The notes beneath the pieces are model-generated. The model was not told where the DNA came from, ran no database searches, and was given only the letters and a program-made list of their open reading frames with translations. From contig CM055100.1 in NCBI GenBank assembly GCA_029204225.1, positions 28,472,649 to 28,536,648 on the forward strand: 64,000 nt of DNA, in the 5' to 3' direction. Both the position numbers and the translations under genes were made by a program. The stretch's first letter is position 1. Every line of letters starts with the position of its first letter. Shown here piece by piece: positions 1 through 12,089 of this stretch. Source of the stretch: Diphasiastrum complanatum. Lineage: Eukaryota; Streptophyta; Lycopodiopsida; Lycopodiales; Lycopodiaceae.

Positions 1-1047
1 ATAGTTTCTTCGAGCATGGTCAGAATACAGTTTTTCATTTAATTGAAGACTTTCGGAGCGTGTGTTTTAGAAAAGAAAAGCTTTTTGCAAAGATTACAAA
101 GAAGCAATTCTTGAATCTCATTTCTTCAGAATAATCGTGGAGTTCCTTCAGGCACCGACAATGAGTGTGGAGAGTGCTTGGCATGCATTGATATTACAGA
201 AGCTTGATCCAGGTACTGGGAACAGAGCATGAATAGGGGTACCAGGTTGTTAGAAGCATTCTAGAGAGAGACATGCAAAAACGTTTTGAGGAGCTTTTCT
301 GTATTTTTTTTTTTGTTTGGGTAGATTGATCTACAGTAATCAGATTTCAGTCATTTCTGTTGTTAGGACTAATGTTTCCATCCGATTCGAACCAGACCGT
401 TTGAATCAAGCTGACTCGACCAATTCAAACCGATTGCCTGGTTCAAATCAGAAAATGGTTCGAAAAGTTTCTCTTGTAGAAATTGGGTGATTGTGAAATG
501 TGACACATTTGTAGTATTTTTGAACAAAAACCCAATGGTAAATGCCAAGAAAAACAGCCCTAAAACAGTTTTGTTGGTCGACAACAAGCAAGGACTTAGG
601 ACTTGCTACTTACAAGGTTAGGAGTTAGCCTTCAAAGTTCAGGACGAGAGTGCTCAGTGTGGCATGTGTTCATTGTTGACAATTGCACACTTGTCACTGC
701 ATACACTTAACTATATTTAACTTTTTGAATTGATTATTGGAATTTGGATCATCTTCAACAAGTTACAAGTGGACTCTGGTTCCATGCAATGTTCATAGAT
801 CAAGGCTCAAGCACAAATTGCAATTGACAAAGAATGAATTTCAAGATGATGGATCACCATTTGAATTTTGAATTTTGATGATTGATCTGTCACTTGTGAA
901 TATATTACAGGCCCCAGGGTTGAAGGTTTTAGGTAATAGGGTTTAGTAAGTAGACTGTAGTAGCTTCAAAGTTCAAAGTTGAATAAACTTCAAACTTGAG
1001 ACTTGCAAGTAATATCATATATGTATTATGTTATAACTATGCTTGCA

Positions 1048-1049
<2 letters not shown>
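1..1049. other. Unassigned AT-rich DNA
   Basis: I see no convincing gene here. A short open stretch from about 45 to 132 on the plus strand ends in a stop but has no recognisable motif. It could be the 3' end or UTR of a gene lying to the left. Confidence 0.3.

Positions 1050-1119
<70 letters not shown>
1050..1119. repeat. (CT)n microsatellite
   Basis: Uninterrupted CT dinucleotides for about 70 bp. Confidence 0.98.
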
Positions 1120-1121
<2 letters not shown>

Positions 1122-2207
1122 GTCAGAGGAGTATTGAGTTAGTCTTTAGAATTAGATGAGACATGATAGATCAGAAATCTCTCTGAGGTCTCTATTAACT
1201 TTCAACTTTCAAGAGTGACAGAGTCATGACTCATTAGAATTTAGAACTTACTAGAGATGGCAGATGCACATTGTGGACCATAATCCAGAATCCAGATTCC
1301 ACCATCCATACATATTATTACAATTTACAATTAAATTGATTTCAAACTTGAAAGTTGAACCACAAATTACAAGTAACAATACTGAGTCAAAATTCAACTC
1401 ATCATAAAATGATAAACCTGATCATCAACGATGATATGTATCAAAGATGCACTGCCGAATCGCGAACAGCGATCCGAATCATGACTCCCGATTTGCTCGG
1501 GAGTTGCAATTTGCAGAAAAAAAAAAATTCTTTTGCTTCCCAGAAATTTCAGGTCACTTGATTTGCTTAGACAACCTTATAGGTTTGGACTTTGTTTTTG
1601 CTGCATTCAAGCTTCATTTTACCTGAACGTTCCCAAAATATAGCAGATTCAGGGGGGTGCAAAAGTTTATGAATGCTTCAGGCATTATCAATGTATGATT
1701 GTTTTGTTAATAGACACTTATTAAGCTTCGAATCTATCTGAATATATAGCTGTCATTATGCACGTGTTTTGCCAGTATTAATTCGATTGATATCTTTTAC
1801 TTTCATACTTTGAGCTGATAAAAAATCTCACTTGGAGTTGAATTTTAAATCCGGGTTAAAACTTTTTGATCATGAACAAAAGCTTTCCTTTGTAATTGTC
1901 CCATGTCTTCTTCAAGTATTTGCTTGGATGTTTCACTAATCAACTGCTAATGTTGGCAAGACTTCAACAGAACTAGAGTAAATGTGTCGTGAAAGTGGTG
2001 GTTCACAGGGTCATACATTGTCGTGCTTCTTTCTCATCAACCTTCTACACTCTACTCATCAGGACCTAACACTTGAATATCATTGAGGAATCTTAGCAGC
2101 TACCTTTAAGGTGTTCATCAGTACTACAAGTTTTCCTCTATATTCTCGAAACATTTCTCAGCTCAGACTGCCATAAGAGAAAATTTCAGGTCCAAATTTT
2201 TTTTTTT
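1120..2207. other. Unassigned DNA
   Basis: AT-rich sequence without recognised coding potential; the short open frames have no family signature. Confidence 0.3.
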
Positions 2208-2387
2208 GCGATTCACTTTAGCAAATCACGAAACCAGTAAATCGCCATTCGCTGCAACTGTGATATGTATTATGATCATAAATAATAAATGTCATGAATA
2301 GCGATTCGCTGGAGCGTGAAACCAACAAATCGCCATTTGCTGCACCTGTGACATGTATTATGATCATAAATAATAAATGTCATGAAT
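2208..2387. repeat. 88-bp tandem duplication
   Basis: Two adjacent copies at an 88-bp offset, about 2230-2299 and 2318-2387. The second half of each unit (ATGTATTATGATCATAAATA and beyond) is essentially identical, while the first half has several substitutions. Confidence 0.9.
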
Positions 2388-2645
2388 CACTGAGTCGTGG
2401 CATGTGCACATATAAATCTCATGAGTCATAAGAGTTCTGAGTCAAGACTCAAGACTCCAACTAATATTTCAATTAAGACATTTAAAAATTTAAACCATAG
2501 TTCAAACTTTAAACTTCAATTCAATCATAGTTCAAACTTCAATAGTTGAGAGTCTCAAAGATGATAGATAAGAGAAATTAGAATGATGAATCGAGATGAC
2601 AGTTGAGTGTTTATCTCTGCATCTGCACCCCCCGAAGGGCCAGCC

Positions 2646-2882
2646 TCAGCACCTCGAAGGGCCAGCCTCATCCGCTGCAACAGGCGTGAGTAACAAGTCA
2701 GGAGCGTGCAGGCAAGCGGCTATGTCCTGCCCCCTGATACGTAGTAAATGTGCCCTGATACGATTAGGCCCACCTGTGTAAGTACCGGGGCAATATCGGC
2801 ACGTCCATCTCTTTGTGCCCAATGTGCCATAGCCTACAGCAAAGGTAACATGCTCCCATAGGAGATCTCTAGCCCTTGGCAT
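2646..2882 (-). pseudogene. hAT transposase N-terminal BED zinc finger, fragment
   Basis: The frame starts with Met at 2882 and reads like the N-terminus of plant hAT transposases. It has the BED pattern: Trp9 and His11 in DLLWEHVT, then the Cys28-x2-Cys31 pair in CRYC, a GGP turn, His45 in RAHL, and Cys57. In hAT proteins this DNA-binding finger precedes the RNase H-like catalytic core and the hAT dimerisation domain. Neither follows here: after about 65 residues the frame loses similarity and stops. A CT-rich microsatellite lies immediately upstream of the start on this strand. What I see is the spacing of the zinc ligands; the hAT assignment rests on family knowledge. The piece is a truncated relic, or an exon of an element whose other parts are lost. 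Confidence 0.7.
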
Positions 2883-2901
2883 GGTGGCCTGAGCCCTAAG
2901 G

Positions 2902-2907
2902 CCTCTC

Positions 2908-2957
<50 letters not shown>
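2902..2957. repeat. Compound (TCTG)n(TC)n microsatellite
   Basis: CT repeats with an embedded block of four TGTC tetranucleotides, adjoining the start of the BED-finger fragment. Confidence 0.95.
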
Positions 2958-2959
<2 letters not shown>

Positions 2960-2960
<1 letters not shown>

Positions 2961-4930
2961 CTAATTTCTAGCTACTAACTCTATTATCTAACAGTTAACC
3001 TCTAACCACTAACTAAACTCTACTATCTAGTAACTACTAACCACTAACTTCTAAGTCGGACGCAACCGCCCTCGTTTGGAATCCAGAATGACTTCAGGCT
3101 GGCCCAATTCAACCCCTGCAAAAAATGTTACAGTCCGGTTCAAACCGGATTCCGGGTCCGTTCGAATCGCAATTCGTGGAAACATTGGTTAGGACTATCC
3201 TCTTAGGGCTCAGGAGGGAAAGCTATGAAGTTTTTAATAGGTGCATAAAGCGAAACTTTTTGAAATCTCACAAACTTTTGATATCAGAATCGATTTGAAA
3301 GCCCAAGAGTCCAGATTCATTGGAACTATGGCGATGGGTTAAATTGTACTTTTCTGCTTCTGTGGTTGCACATTCTGGCTACTTTCTATGTTCTTCTTCC
3401 CTTTGGATTGCAGTCTTCCTAGGGCTGTTTAGTGTTGTTGGGCTTTGTTCTAGCATTGATTTCTCCCCTTTTCACTGTATAACTGAGCTTTTGAAGGTTT
3501 TTTCATAGTTTAAAATACGTTTCTAGTGAAGGATACTCTTTGCATAGGTAGAATACGTGATGATTGCCTTCTCGTTGAGAGGATATGGATTGGAGGTGGT
3601 GATACTGCATAATGAGTCCTAGAGACAAAGCAGCTCGGGGTCTCAAAAATGATGGTTTTTGTATACATCTTTTCTCCAGCAAAAACACCAAGCTCAAGAA
3701 GGCTCATGTACTCAGACTCTCAAAGCGTGATGATAGAAGGGCATTGCTATATGCTGAAGCATCATTTCTGCCACACAAGACTAGCCTAGGGCCCAATTTG
3801 GGGGAAACGAGGTGCTATACAGGCTAGTCTCTGCTGGTGGTCATCCATTTTCTTGATAGTGAAATGGACAACAGTTTTGGAAAACCAAAGACTTTTTTTA
3901 AGGATCATAACTAATTAAACACAAAGATTTTGAATATGTTATGAGCACCAGCACACACCTTTATGCAATAGCTTTTACCAGTGCGATTAGGTTTCCTGAA
4001 CCCTGCTCTTGGCTCTCCGTTCCAAATGACAAGGTGCACACTCATGTTTCATATCACATCCAAAACATTTAGCCTACAACTCTCTGCTCAAAGTATAAAG
4101 AAGCGATGTCATCGCAAACAATGACAACGTCAAAAGAACGAAGATGTTGATGCTTCAAAATAAGAAGAATGCCAAAAAATGCATATAGCAAAGAAGAAGC
4201 CAAAGAGATGTTTATGTCAAATAAGAAGCTACAAAATGAATATAATGATGACGTGCATAGCAATGGCGACACTACAAAATGAAGAGAGAATCCACAAAAT
4301 TAGAACCATGAGATCATACCTGCAGACAAAAGGCTGCACTACTTTACACAAGAACGCGCCAAACAAAGGCACAATTATAACTTCCATAGCTAAATATTTC
4401 AATAGCAGCTTTGCCAAAGGAACTGAAAGTAGTGCACAATAAAACAAGATACCAAGCCAGCCGTATGAACCAAGAATGTCACATAGTAGCAGTAGTAGAA
4501 GGCTGAAGATGCCATGCAGGAGCGGTGACAAAAGGATTGGAACATGCAAATACATCCCAAGATAGTTGTATTGTAGACATAACATCTAGTAGAAGCCATG
4601 AATGGGTCAGAACCTGCAACTAGATCCCAAACTAACCGATTGACCATGAAATGCCATGTGGCAATAGTAAACAGCTGAAAATAGACTAATACATTGAACT
4701 TTGAAATTTGAGGTTTGATATTTTATGTACACGGTACATTGCATGAATTTCAATTAAACGAAATTTCCAAAAGGTTCTAGGTTTGGATGACGTAATTTCC
4801 ACTAGATTACACAATGGCATGAAACAGAGGCATCGCGTGGCATTACAGAAAGAAAGGGAAATATAAATATAGAATAATTACATCTTTTATATTGTCTACT
4901 GGTGAGTTTTATTTCCATCATAAGGCATGG

Positions 4931-4931
<1 letters not shown>
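2960..4931. other. Unassigned DNA
   Basis: No recognisable gene. The longest open frame (minus strand, 4229-4585) is hydrophobic but compositionally simple, consistent with antisense of an A-rich stretch. The 2970-3060 segment is built from short repeats of the type CTAACYACTAACT. Confidence 0.3.

Positions 4932-4966
<35 letters not shown>
4932..4966. repeat. (CT)n microsatellite
   Basis: About 35 bp of CT dinucleotides. Confidence 0.97.
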
Positions 4967-4968
<2 letters not shown>

Positions 4969-4999
4969 GCTGACCATTTTCCTTCTAATCTCATTTTGA

Positions 5000-5138
5000 C
5001 TAATCATAGGCTTTAAGCCAGATCGTTGTGGCAAATCCACCCTTAAGCAGCTTCACAATCATAGTGCTAAAAGGATACCCCTTATTCTTTGCTGGCTCAT
5101 AAAATAAGAGCAAGACAGATTCAACACCTATATTCTTC
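5000..5138 (-). CDS. Possible terminal exon of an unidentified minus-strand gene
   Basis: On the minus strand a pyrimidine-rich tract ending in CTTTTAG (5139-5145) is followed by 45 codons with plant-like codon use and a TAG stop at 5000-5002. The peptide contains ESVLLLFYEPAKNKGYPF and KLLKGGFATTIWLKAYD. I do not recognise the family. The exon lies 370 bp downstream of the V-ATPase exon on the same strand. A direct splice from that exon's GTGGGT donor would create an immediate stop, so the two probably do not belong to one simple transcript. It could be the last exon of a gene whose earlier exons are unseen, or a chance open frame behind a good acceptor. Confidence 0.35.
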
Positions 5139-5509
5139 CTAAAAGCATGAGAGCATAAACAAAAAACAGACTATATGTTGCACTTAAGGAAAATACAGTC
5201 CATCACATAAGGAGAACACCAAAACATATTATGAATCGGTTTCCCAAAAGTAGTGATCCGTGTCTGTCATACAGGGCCAGTAGACACATGACATGAAAAC
5301 AGTAAAGACTACCTTCGTAATTGTAAATGTGCATCAAAAATAAGGGAAGCAGAAACTATGGGCTAACTGAAAAACGTAAGCATATGAAAGCTATGAAAAG
5401 AGAGCATTTGTGAGATCAATGGATGTGCCTATTTCACAGCCCCTCCTGACAGCATGGTTAAAACTTGAATCTTTAGTGTTTGTAGTAAGGAGATGGGAAA
5501 GAAACCCAC

Positions 5510-5591
5510 AAGAGAAAACAAGGGCTGCTGCTGCTCCGATGAAGCCAAAGAACGGGGCTGTCACATCTCCATTGAAAGCCAGTGACGCCAT
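5510..5591 (-). CDS. V-type H+-ATPase 16-kDa proteolipid (subunit c), first exon only
   Basis: From ATG at 5591 the minus strand encodes 27 residues plus one base of the next codon. They match the start of plant V-ATPase subunit c: after a short variable lead comes FNGD-TAPFFGF-GAAAALVFS, the beginning of the first transmembrane helix. The exon ends in T followed by a GTGGGT donor at 5509-5504, consistent with the Cys codon that normally follows. The start context is GCCCCAATGGCG. Subunit c forms the proton-carrying ring of the vacuolar membrane V0 sector. The rest of the about 165-residue protein (MGAAYG and the later helices) should lie at lower coordinates on this strand, but I find no such exons in 1-5500. 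Either the introns are long and the gene continues beyond the left edge, or this is an orphan or captured exon. Confidence 0.7.
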
Positions 5592-5839
5592 TGGGGCTAA
5601 CTAAGATCAAGTCTCCCTACCAAGGAAGATCGGATATCAACACCTTGACTGCTGATAGCTAATGGCTTCCTCAACAAACCCACAAATTGGTTGTTTTGTT
5701 TCAACCCTGAAAAACCTGAATAGGCCAGGACGGGCAGGGAAGTGATGCCGGGGTGCCCACATGCCCACCCACATCTCATAACAGAAACACAACCGAGATT
5801 GGATGCGACTACTCATGAGACCCAGCTATGCATAGCCAT

Positions 5840-5860
5840 GTATTATTATTATTATTATTA
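5840..5860. repeat. (ATT)n microsatellite
   Basis: About seven TAT/ATT trinucleotides. Confidence 0.95.
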
Positions 5861-5932
5861 TGCATAACCATGTTTGAATTGGGCAATGCTACATTTTAAC
5901 ATATCTTGTAATCAAGTCACCAAGTCTACACC

Positions 5933-5978
5933 AGTGTTGGGCAGGTATATAGGGTAGTGTTGGGCAGGTATATAGGGT
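5933..5978. repeat. Perfect 23-bp tandem duplication
   Basis: The unit AGTGTTGGGCAGGTATATAG plus GGT occurs twice in direct succession (5933-5955 and 5956-5978). Confidence 0.95.
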
Positions 5979-6617
5979 CGTGCCTGGTATAACCCGGGTA
6001 TTAAAAAACATACCAGTTTGGTATATAATTTTTCAATACCTAGCAAAGAACCGGATATCCCTGTGTATTGACTTTCGATATACGGAGGGTAATACCCGAC
6101 CAGATTGGTATAAGCACGGGATATACCAAGGATATACCATTCCCATGGCATATTTGCCCTTGTTACCCTGTGCCCGGGATCAAATCAGGGTATAAAATTA
6201 TTATTAATATAGGCATTAAATCAAACATGACTGTTCAACTTTTCATTAATGATATTTATTGTTCTCTGTACACATGCCCATCAACCCTTCAAAAAATACC
6301 CATACGCGGAAATTTATAATTTCTTTAAAAGGAGGGCATGTATCCATACCCCTGCATTTTGCATACACTCTGAGCTGCATAATAGGGCATAACATATTTT
6401 CTCCATGGGCATGAGTGTTTGATCAGAAGCATAAAAGGGAGGGTAAGAATGAAAAAGTTGGAAATAGAAACAGTGCAGTGGGGTGGGGAGTGACTCCATC
6501 ACCCAATGGATAACGCATGATTGACTGGACAATTGGAGACTTTCCAAGACGTGACGGATAAGGGAAAAACCGAGAGTCTCCACATGATGGTTACATGCAG
6601 TGAGATAACAAGCTTGA
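5979..6617. other. GGTATA/TATACC-rich stretch and unassigned DNA
   Basis: Between 5979 and 6195 the motif GGTATA and its complement TATACC recur many times in both orientations, with CCCGGG at two places, giving many small hairpin possibilities. The remainder to 6617 shows nothing recognised. Confidence 0.4.
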
Positions 6618-6926
6618 AACGTCACTGCTTCTTTGAGTAGTAAACCATTTGAGATAGTTGCTGAAGGTTATTTATGCTTTGTACATAAAGTCGGATCAGA
6701 TGGGATGGATGATCTACAACGAATGTATACATTTGAATCAGTACCACCTACTAATATCAAACAACTAAGAAGATTCTTCTCCATATCCACTGACCGAGAA
6801 GCATCTTTCATAAGGGCCCTACTAAAACAAAAACAAAAAGAGAAAGAAAGACTGAGAGGAAAGTCAAAGAAAAAAAAAAAGACTTCAACCGTCTCTATCA
6901 GATCTCGAACCAATTTGGATGAGTGA
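6618..6926 (+). CDS. Unidentified open frame, basic C-terminus
   Basis: The frame is open from 6618 to a TGA at 6924-6926, with no ATG until Met at 6705, so it may be an exon or may have lost its start. The encoded peptide is well mixed in composition: a first part with GYLCFVHKVGSDGMDDLQ, then PTNIKQLRRFFSIS, then a lysine/arginine-rich tail (KQKQKEKERLRGKSKKKKK). Codon use is AT-biased and somewhat organelle-like, so a transferred organelle fragment is one possibility. I cannot assign a family. No splice partner is evident. Confidence 0.3.
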   Translation, partial: NVTASLSSKPFEIVAEGYLCFVHKVGSDGMDDLQRMYTFESVPPTNIKQLRRFFSISTDREASFIRALLKQKQKEKERLRGKSKKKKKTSTVSIRSRTNLDE

Positions 6927-7534
6927 TGCCTCGCACATCCATAAGAGGTGAGGACGATTTTCCTGATTGATTCCATAGACTAGCGGAAAATCAGTACTTC
7001 CTACCATCTTGTGTATTGGATCTTAGGACAGAGTCAGTACAGAGAGGAGGAATGGTTATTCCCCATTGAAATCAGTTCTTAGAGAGTATAAGTTTAATGT
7101 CTAAACAAAACAAAACAAAAAATTGGTAATCACCAGTTTGGACCAGTTAGGGCATCAAAGCCTCATTGCGTATGCATTTACACACACATCAATGACATAG
7201 TGTTAGACACAATATTGTTGACTTGCATCCATATCATCCTATCTCCAATCCTGAGATTTGCATTTGCATATCCCTCCATGCATGGGTCTGAAAGTGGGCA
7301 TTGCCTTACATCTGATGGAATTGGGAGTACCATTTAGGCCGCATGTGGGTTTTTGCAGGTATGAAGACACCAAATTGTTCAAAGATGTTGCGATTAAATC
7401 CAATCCGGTTGCAGATGGATCCTAAGGGCTCAATCGATGGCCTTTGGGTAGCGAGCGTTGAAGACATCCCACCAATTCACTGTGGTTAGCATCACCTAGC
7501 AAGGGTGCTGAGCCCACTAAACTCGATCCACTAC
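6927..7534. other. Unassigned DNA with a possible exon
   Basis: A TTTTTGCAG acceptor-like site at about 7352-7360 is followed by sequence open in two plus-strand frames for about 60-130 bp, one containing DPKGSIDGLWVASVEDIPP. A GT follows the open stretch near 7480. No family is recognised; it may be a gene relic leading into the 147-bp duplication. Confidence 0.25.
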
Positions 7535-7828
7535 CAGGAGCCGGTTTGCAAAACCAGAGACTCTGGGTCCGCTGTATGGGGACCATACTACCCAGTGGTA
7601 GTCGCCAATGCTACCCGATATTTTTGCATTACTGAAAAATGGATTCAATGTGAAGTTTGGTTCTGAAGTAGATGGAAAGAGCAGGAGCCGGTTTGCAAAA
7701 CCAGAGACTCTGGGTCCGCTGTATGGGGACCATACTACCCAGTGGTAGTCGCCAATGCTACCCGATATTTTTGCATTACTGAAAAATGGATTCAATGTGA
7801 AGTTTGGTTCTGAAGTAGATGGAAAGAG
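7535..7828. repeat. 147-bp tandem duplication, apparently perfect
   Basis: Unit 7535-7681 is repeated head-to-tail at 7682-7828 with no difference that I can see by eye. Because 147 is 49 codons, open frames pass through both copies. The minus strand is open from 7795 to 7517 and carries the 49-residue block twice (with SGSIGDYHWVVWSPYSGPRV in each). One plus frame is also nearly open. Which strand was coding, if any, is unclear. Identity this high points to a recent duplication. Confidence 0.95.
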
Positions 7829-8259
7829 CAGTATGATATCGCGACTTTCTCAGGCGTCAAAGATAGCCATCGTCTGATCAGAAGCAAAGGAGTCGTAGAC
7901 GTCCGTGTTCTGATCGAATGAGTAAACAAGTGCGATCAAATAGCGATAAAGTGCATTCAATCACAACAAGCATTCATCTACATTATACATAGATAGAAAA
8001 GCATGTTGGTGTTATATTACATTAAAGCACAATAAAATAGCAATTACAACCAAAATGACGGCATAACTGGGAGGCTCAAAATCATTCGTTTCATGGACGG
8101 AGCATCAAATAATCTGTGCTAGGATTATCTATGTATAGATTGCATCCATGTATTAACTACATTAAATGTTTGTCACCTAATTAGGTAAGCCGTTGTACTT
8201 GGAAGTATACGGCTTTTGTGAGAACTGTACATAGTGTATATTATCAACGAATTAGGAAT
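7829..8259. other. Unassigned DNA
   Basis: No gene, RNA or repeat recognised. Confidence 0.3.
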
Positions 8260-9185
<926 letters not shown>

Positions 9186-9302
9186 CGCACAAATTTCAAA
9201 TCCCTCTCTCAAATTACAAATCTAACATTCAATTACTATCAAAGATTATATATTTATCTATTATCTTAAATTCAAAATGCAAAACACACACACACATACA
9301 CA

Positions 9303-9305
<3 letters not shown>

Positions 9306-9370
<65 letters not shown>
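9306..9370. repeat. (CT)n microsatellite
   Basis: Second CT tract, about 125 bp after the first. Both are followed by a related CAAATTACAAATCTAA sequence, so the tract and its flank look duplicated. Confidence 0.98.
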
Positions 9371-9376
<6 letters not shown>

Positions 9377-9402
9377 ACAAATCTAAGATTCATTTACCAT
9401 CA

Positions 9403-9552
9403 AACACTATCTATTCAAACACTTAACATTATCTATTCAAACAATTTGCACTTAACAATATCTATTTAAACACTAACACTATGTATTCAAACACTTAACA
9501 CTATATACTCAAATACTTAAAACCTAACACTATCTATTCAAACACTTATCTT
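9403..9552. repeat. Imperfect minisatellite, about 20-25 bp unit
   Basis: About six degenerate copies of a unit resembling CACTATCTATTCAAACACTT with insertions and substitutions. Confidence 0.75.
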
Positions 9553-9559
9553 TACTCTC

Positions 9560-11230
9560 TTCACTTTCTTTCACATAAACAAACAAATCAAAGTTTATCT
9601 TTAGAAAAAAAAAAACGTAAACTCCAAAAGCTTTCAATATTTTCAAGCACCAACCTCTAAACATCAAAAGCATGGACTGATCTTCAAGAATCTCAATAAT
9701 GGCTCCAAACTCGCCTTCAATCGCTCCAACCTGCACATGAGAAAGTGAGAATAAAGATGCTGGATTGTGCAAGTCCGACGTCCGTGTTGGGACGTCAGAG
9801 GTTAGATGTTCTGGACAGGCTTTTGGATTGCTAATGAGGACATAATTTTTTTTTTTCAAAGTTTTCCACGCCATATCCATGTCGGGCTGTCGGATTCTGA
9901 CATGTCGGATTCTGATGTCCACTTTGAAAATTGGTTGCCGCCACAATTTCCCGATCTCCAGAGCTCCAGATTTTGATATGTCGAATTGCGACGGATTACA
10001 AAATTTCCAAAAATCCGTCGGACGCCCACGTCAGAATCCGCGCGATATGTTATTGTGAGATATGAAACCATGAATGAACTTAATTAAATTTTATCTCACA
10101 TCATCAAGACACGAATACGATCATCATCACATCGTAATCAGCTTCCAATTGAACTTCAAAAACTCGGAAATTCTTACTGAGATCAGCTATATTCTATTTT
10201 GGCAAGTGGCCCATATTTGACAACCAATGTTTGAGAGACTGATCAAAGAGATCTTTGGATATATGAGAGAGAAAATGCCATAGAATAAGGACAAAATTGT
10301 GATGGAGCATACACACAGGAAAACTTAAACACTAAATATTTTCTAAGCCATGAATATTGGCCAATCATTTCTTGAAAAGAATCTGCACAACAGATTTTCA
10401 ATCTTGTTGCAATTTCCTTCTGGCCTGGGGATATCCAACGATCAGCTGAATTGTACAAGGTCACCATAGTACTCAGCATTGTCCATAAACCCATGAATTG
10501 GCCTAAAGTCCTTCTTAAAAAAAGATATAGTCCATCTGCAGTAGTACTCATCAACCGCACACATGATCCAATGTCTTGCAGCTTGATGCATATGTTTGAC
10601 CTAAATAAATCGATTGATGATTGTTATGGATAATATAAGTACCTTCAGCATGATGCTTTGTTCCATTGATTTCAAAGCACGCATGAATTACCATGAGAAT
10701 CAGCAACCATCTCAATGTTGTTCCTCAAAAAATTATCGATAATATTAATTGCATTCCTGATAATATATATTTGTTTAACGAGTTGTGTGCAATAACGACA
10801 TCACCGTAGTACTCAACATTGTCCACAAATCCAAGAATTGGTAAAAGAAAATGTCACTAAATTCTTGATAAACATCGCTACATATCAACATACATCGCTA
10901 CATATCAACAAACGTCACTAACTTTTTTAAGTCAATTATGCGTCGCCCGGGCGATGTTTACAACGACATATATTCGTCACCCAATGACAATCAATTTGAA
11001 ATTATCTTTGCACGCCATTTCTGATATTTTCTCTCATTCCTCTTATTCTCATCCTTGCTTCCTTGCTTCCTTGCTTGCTATTGCTCTCATTTTTATCCTC
11101 CTTAATTGCTTGCTATTAATTCATAGTAATCTTGTTACTTGTTAGCATCTACTTAGTTTCAGTCAGTCTTTAGTTTAGTGTAGTTTTTCATACAGTTTTT
11201 GTTTGTAGTTCTGGTTTCAATGTCTTTTAT
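9560..11230. other. Unassigned DNA
   Basis: No recognised gene. A minus-strand frame at 9530-9946 has no family signature. Two related segments (about 10462-10510 and 10798-10850, sharing GTAGTACTCA-CATTGTCCA) show an old duplication. The short phrase CATCGCTACATATCAACA occurs twice near 10875-10910. A CGCCCGGGCG palindrome lies at about 10943. Confidence 0.3.
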
Positions 11231-12089
11231 GTGGTTAGTTATTGTCTCACTGGTCTTGATGGCCAGGAAGTGGTGGACAACGTGGATGACGTAACCAATT
11301 GTCTAGTTCTTTCGGGGGGCACACTTCTGAGGGTGCGCCACTCTGACGATGGACGTAGCTCCGGCAGTGGCTGTAGGTGGAGGTGTCACCTCTGGCAACA
11401 ACCAAGAGGAGGCACTTCATCTCATGAAAGGCTTGCACCCTTCTGCACGTCATCAGGCGCGGTCTACGAGCAATCGATGCGTGAGGACGTGGCGACTGGT
11501 TCACCTATCCCTACTAGCGAATCTAGCACATGCCCATATGAGATTCATGTTGATGGATCTTTGAATATGGGCAACAATAATGGATATTTGGTCATGAGAC
11601 GAGCTCGTGAATTGACCAAATTATACATTAGCAATCCTCGCAACGATTGGCACCTACAGCCACGAGACAATAAGGATCGTATATTAGAGGCATTGCATAG
11701 GGAATTTCCATGTGACCACCCATTTGATAATAAATGGATGGAGACAAAGCTTGGTGAGCACATGCGTCACTATCATGACAAGCTCCGCCAACAACATGAA
11801 TAGTATCAGTCATCTTGCTCCAGGGGGAAACAACATTTTAAAGATTATTTTGTGAGTAGTTTTTAACCCTAAATTTCATTGTTAAGTTCTATTCATAGCT
11901 TAAGTCAACTAAGTTATATTCATAGCTCAATTACTAACAAGTTTCTTTTATGTGTATACAGAATGCGCAAGTGACAAAGAGCATAAACGCTACTACAATC
12001 GTAATTTCGAGAACATGCGCAGGGAATTGGAAAGTAGAGGCATCTTCCCAATAGACCAGATAAACCTCAACTTATTTTTTGATAGTTGA
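11231..12089 (+). pseudogene. Degenerate plant transposase (En/Spm-Ptta-like), two exons
   Basis: The open frame 11231-11803 has a poorly conserved first half. Its second half (from about 11540) resembles the plant transposase domain found with En/Spm-type elements: GYLVMRRARELTKLY, then W-P--K--ILEALHREF, FDNKWMETKLGEHMRHY and a basic end. Past a TAG stop at 11801-11803 the frame continues to a possible donor (GTAGTT at 11856). An AT-rich intron follows, then an acceptor TATACAG at 11955-11961. A second exon to the stop at 12087-12089 contains KEHKRYYNRNFENMRREL in matching phase, which supports the splice model. The internal stop argues for a pseudogene. The family call is by pattern only; no terminal inverted repeats were found. 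Confidence 0.4.

Noticed and set aside
4229-4585. 118-codon hydrophobic minus-strand frame that could look like a membrane protein
   Set aside because: Low-complexity Leu/Cys/Tyr composition from antisense of an A-rich stretch, no motif, and an overlapping frame on the same strand is equally long.
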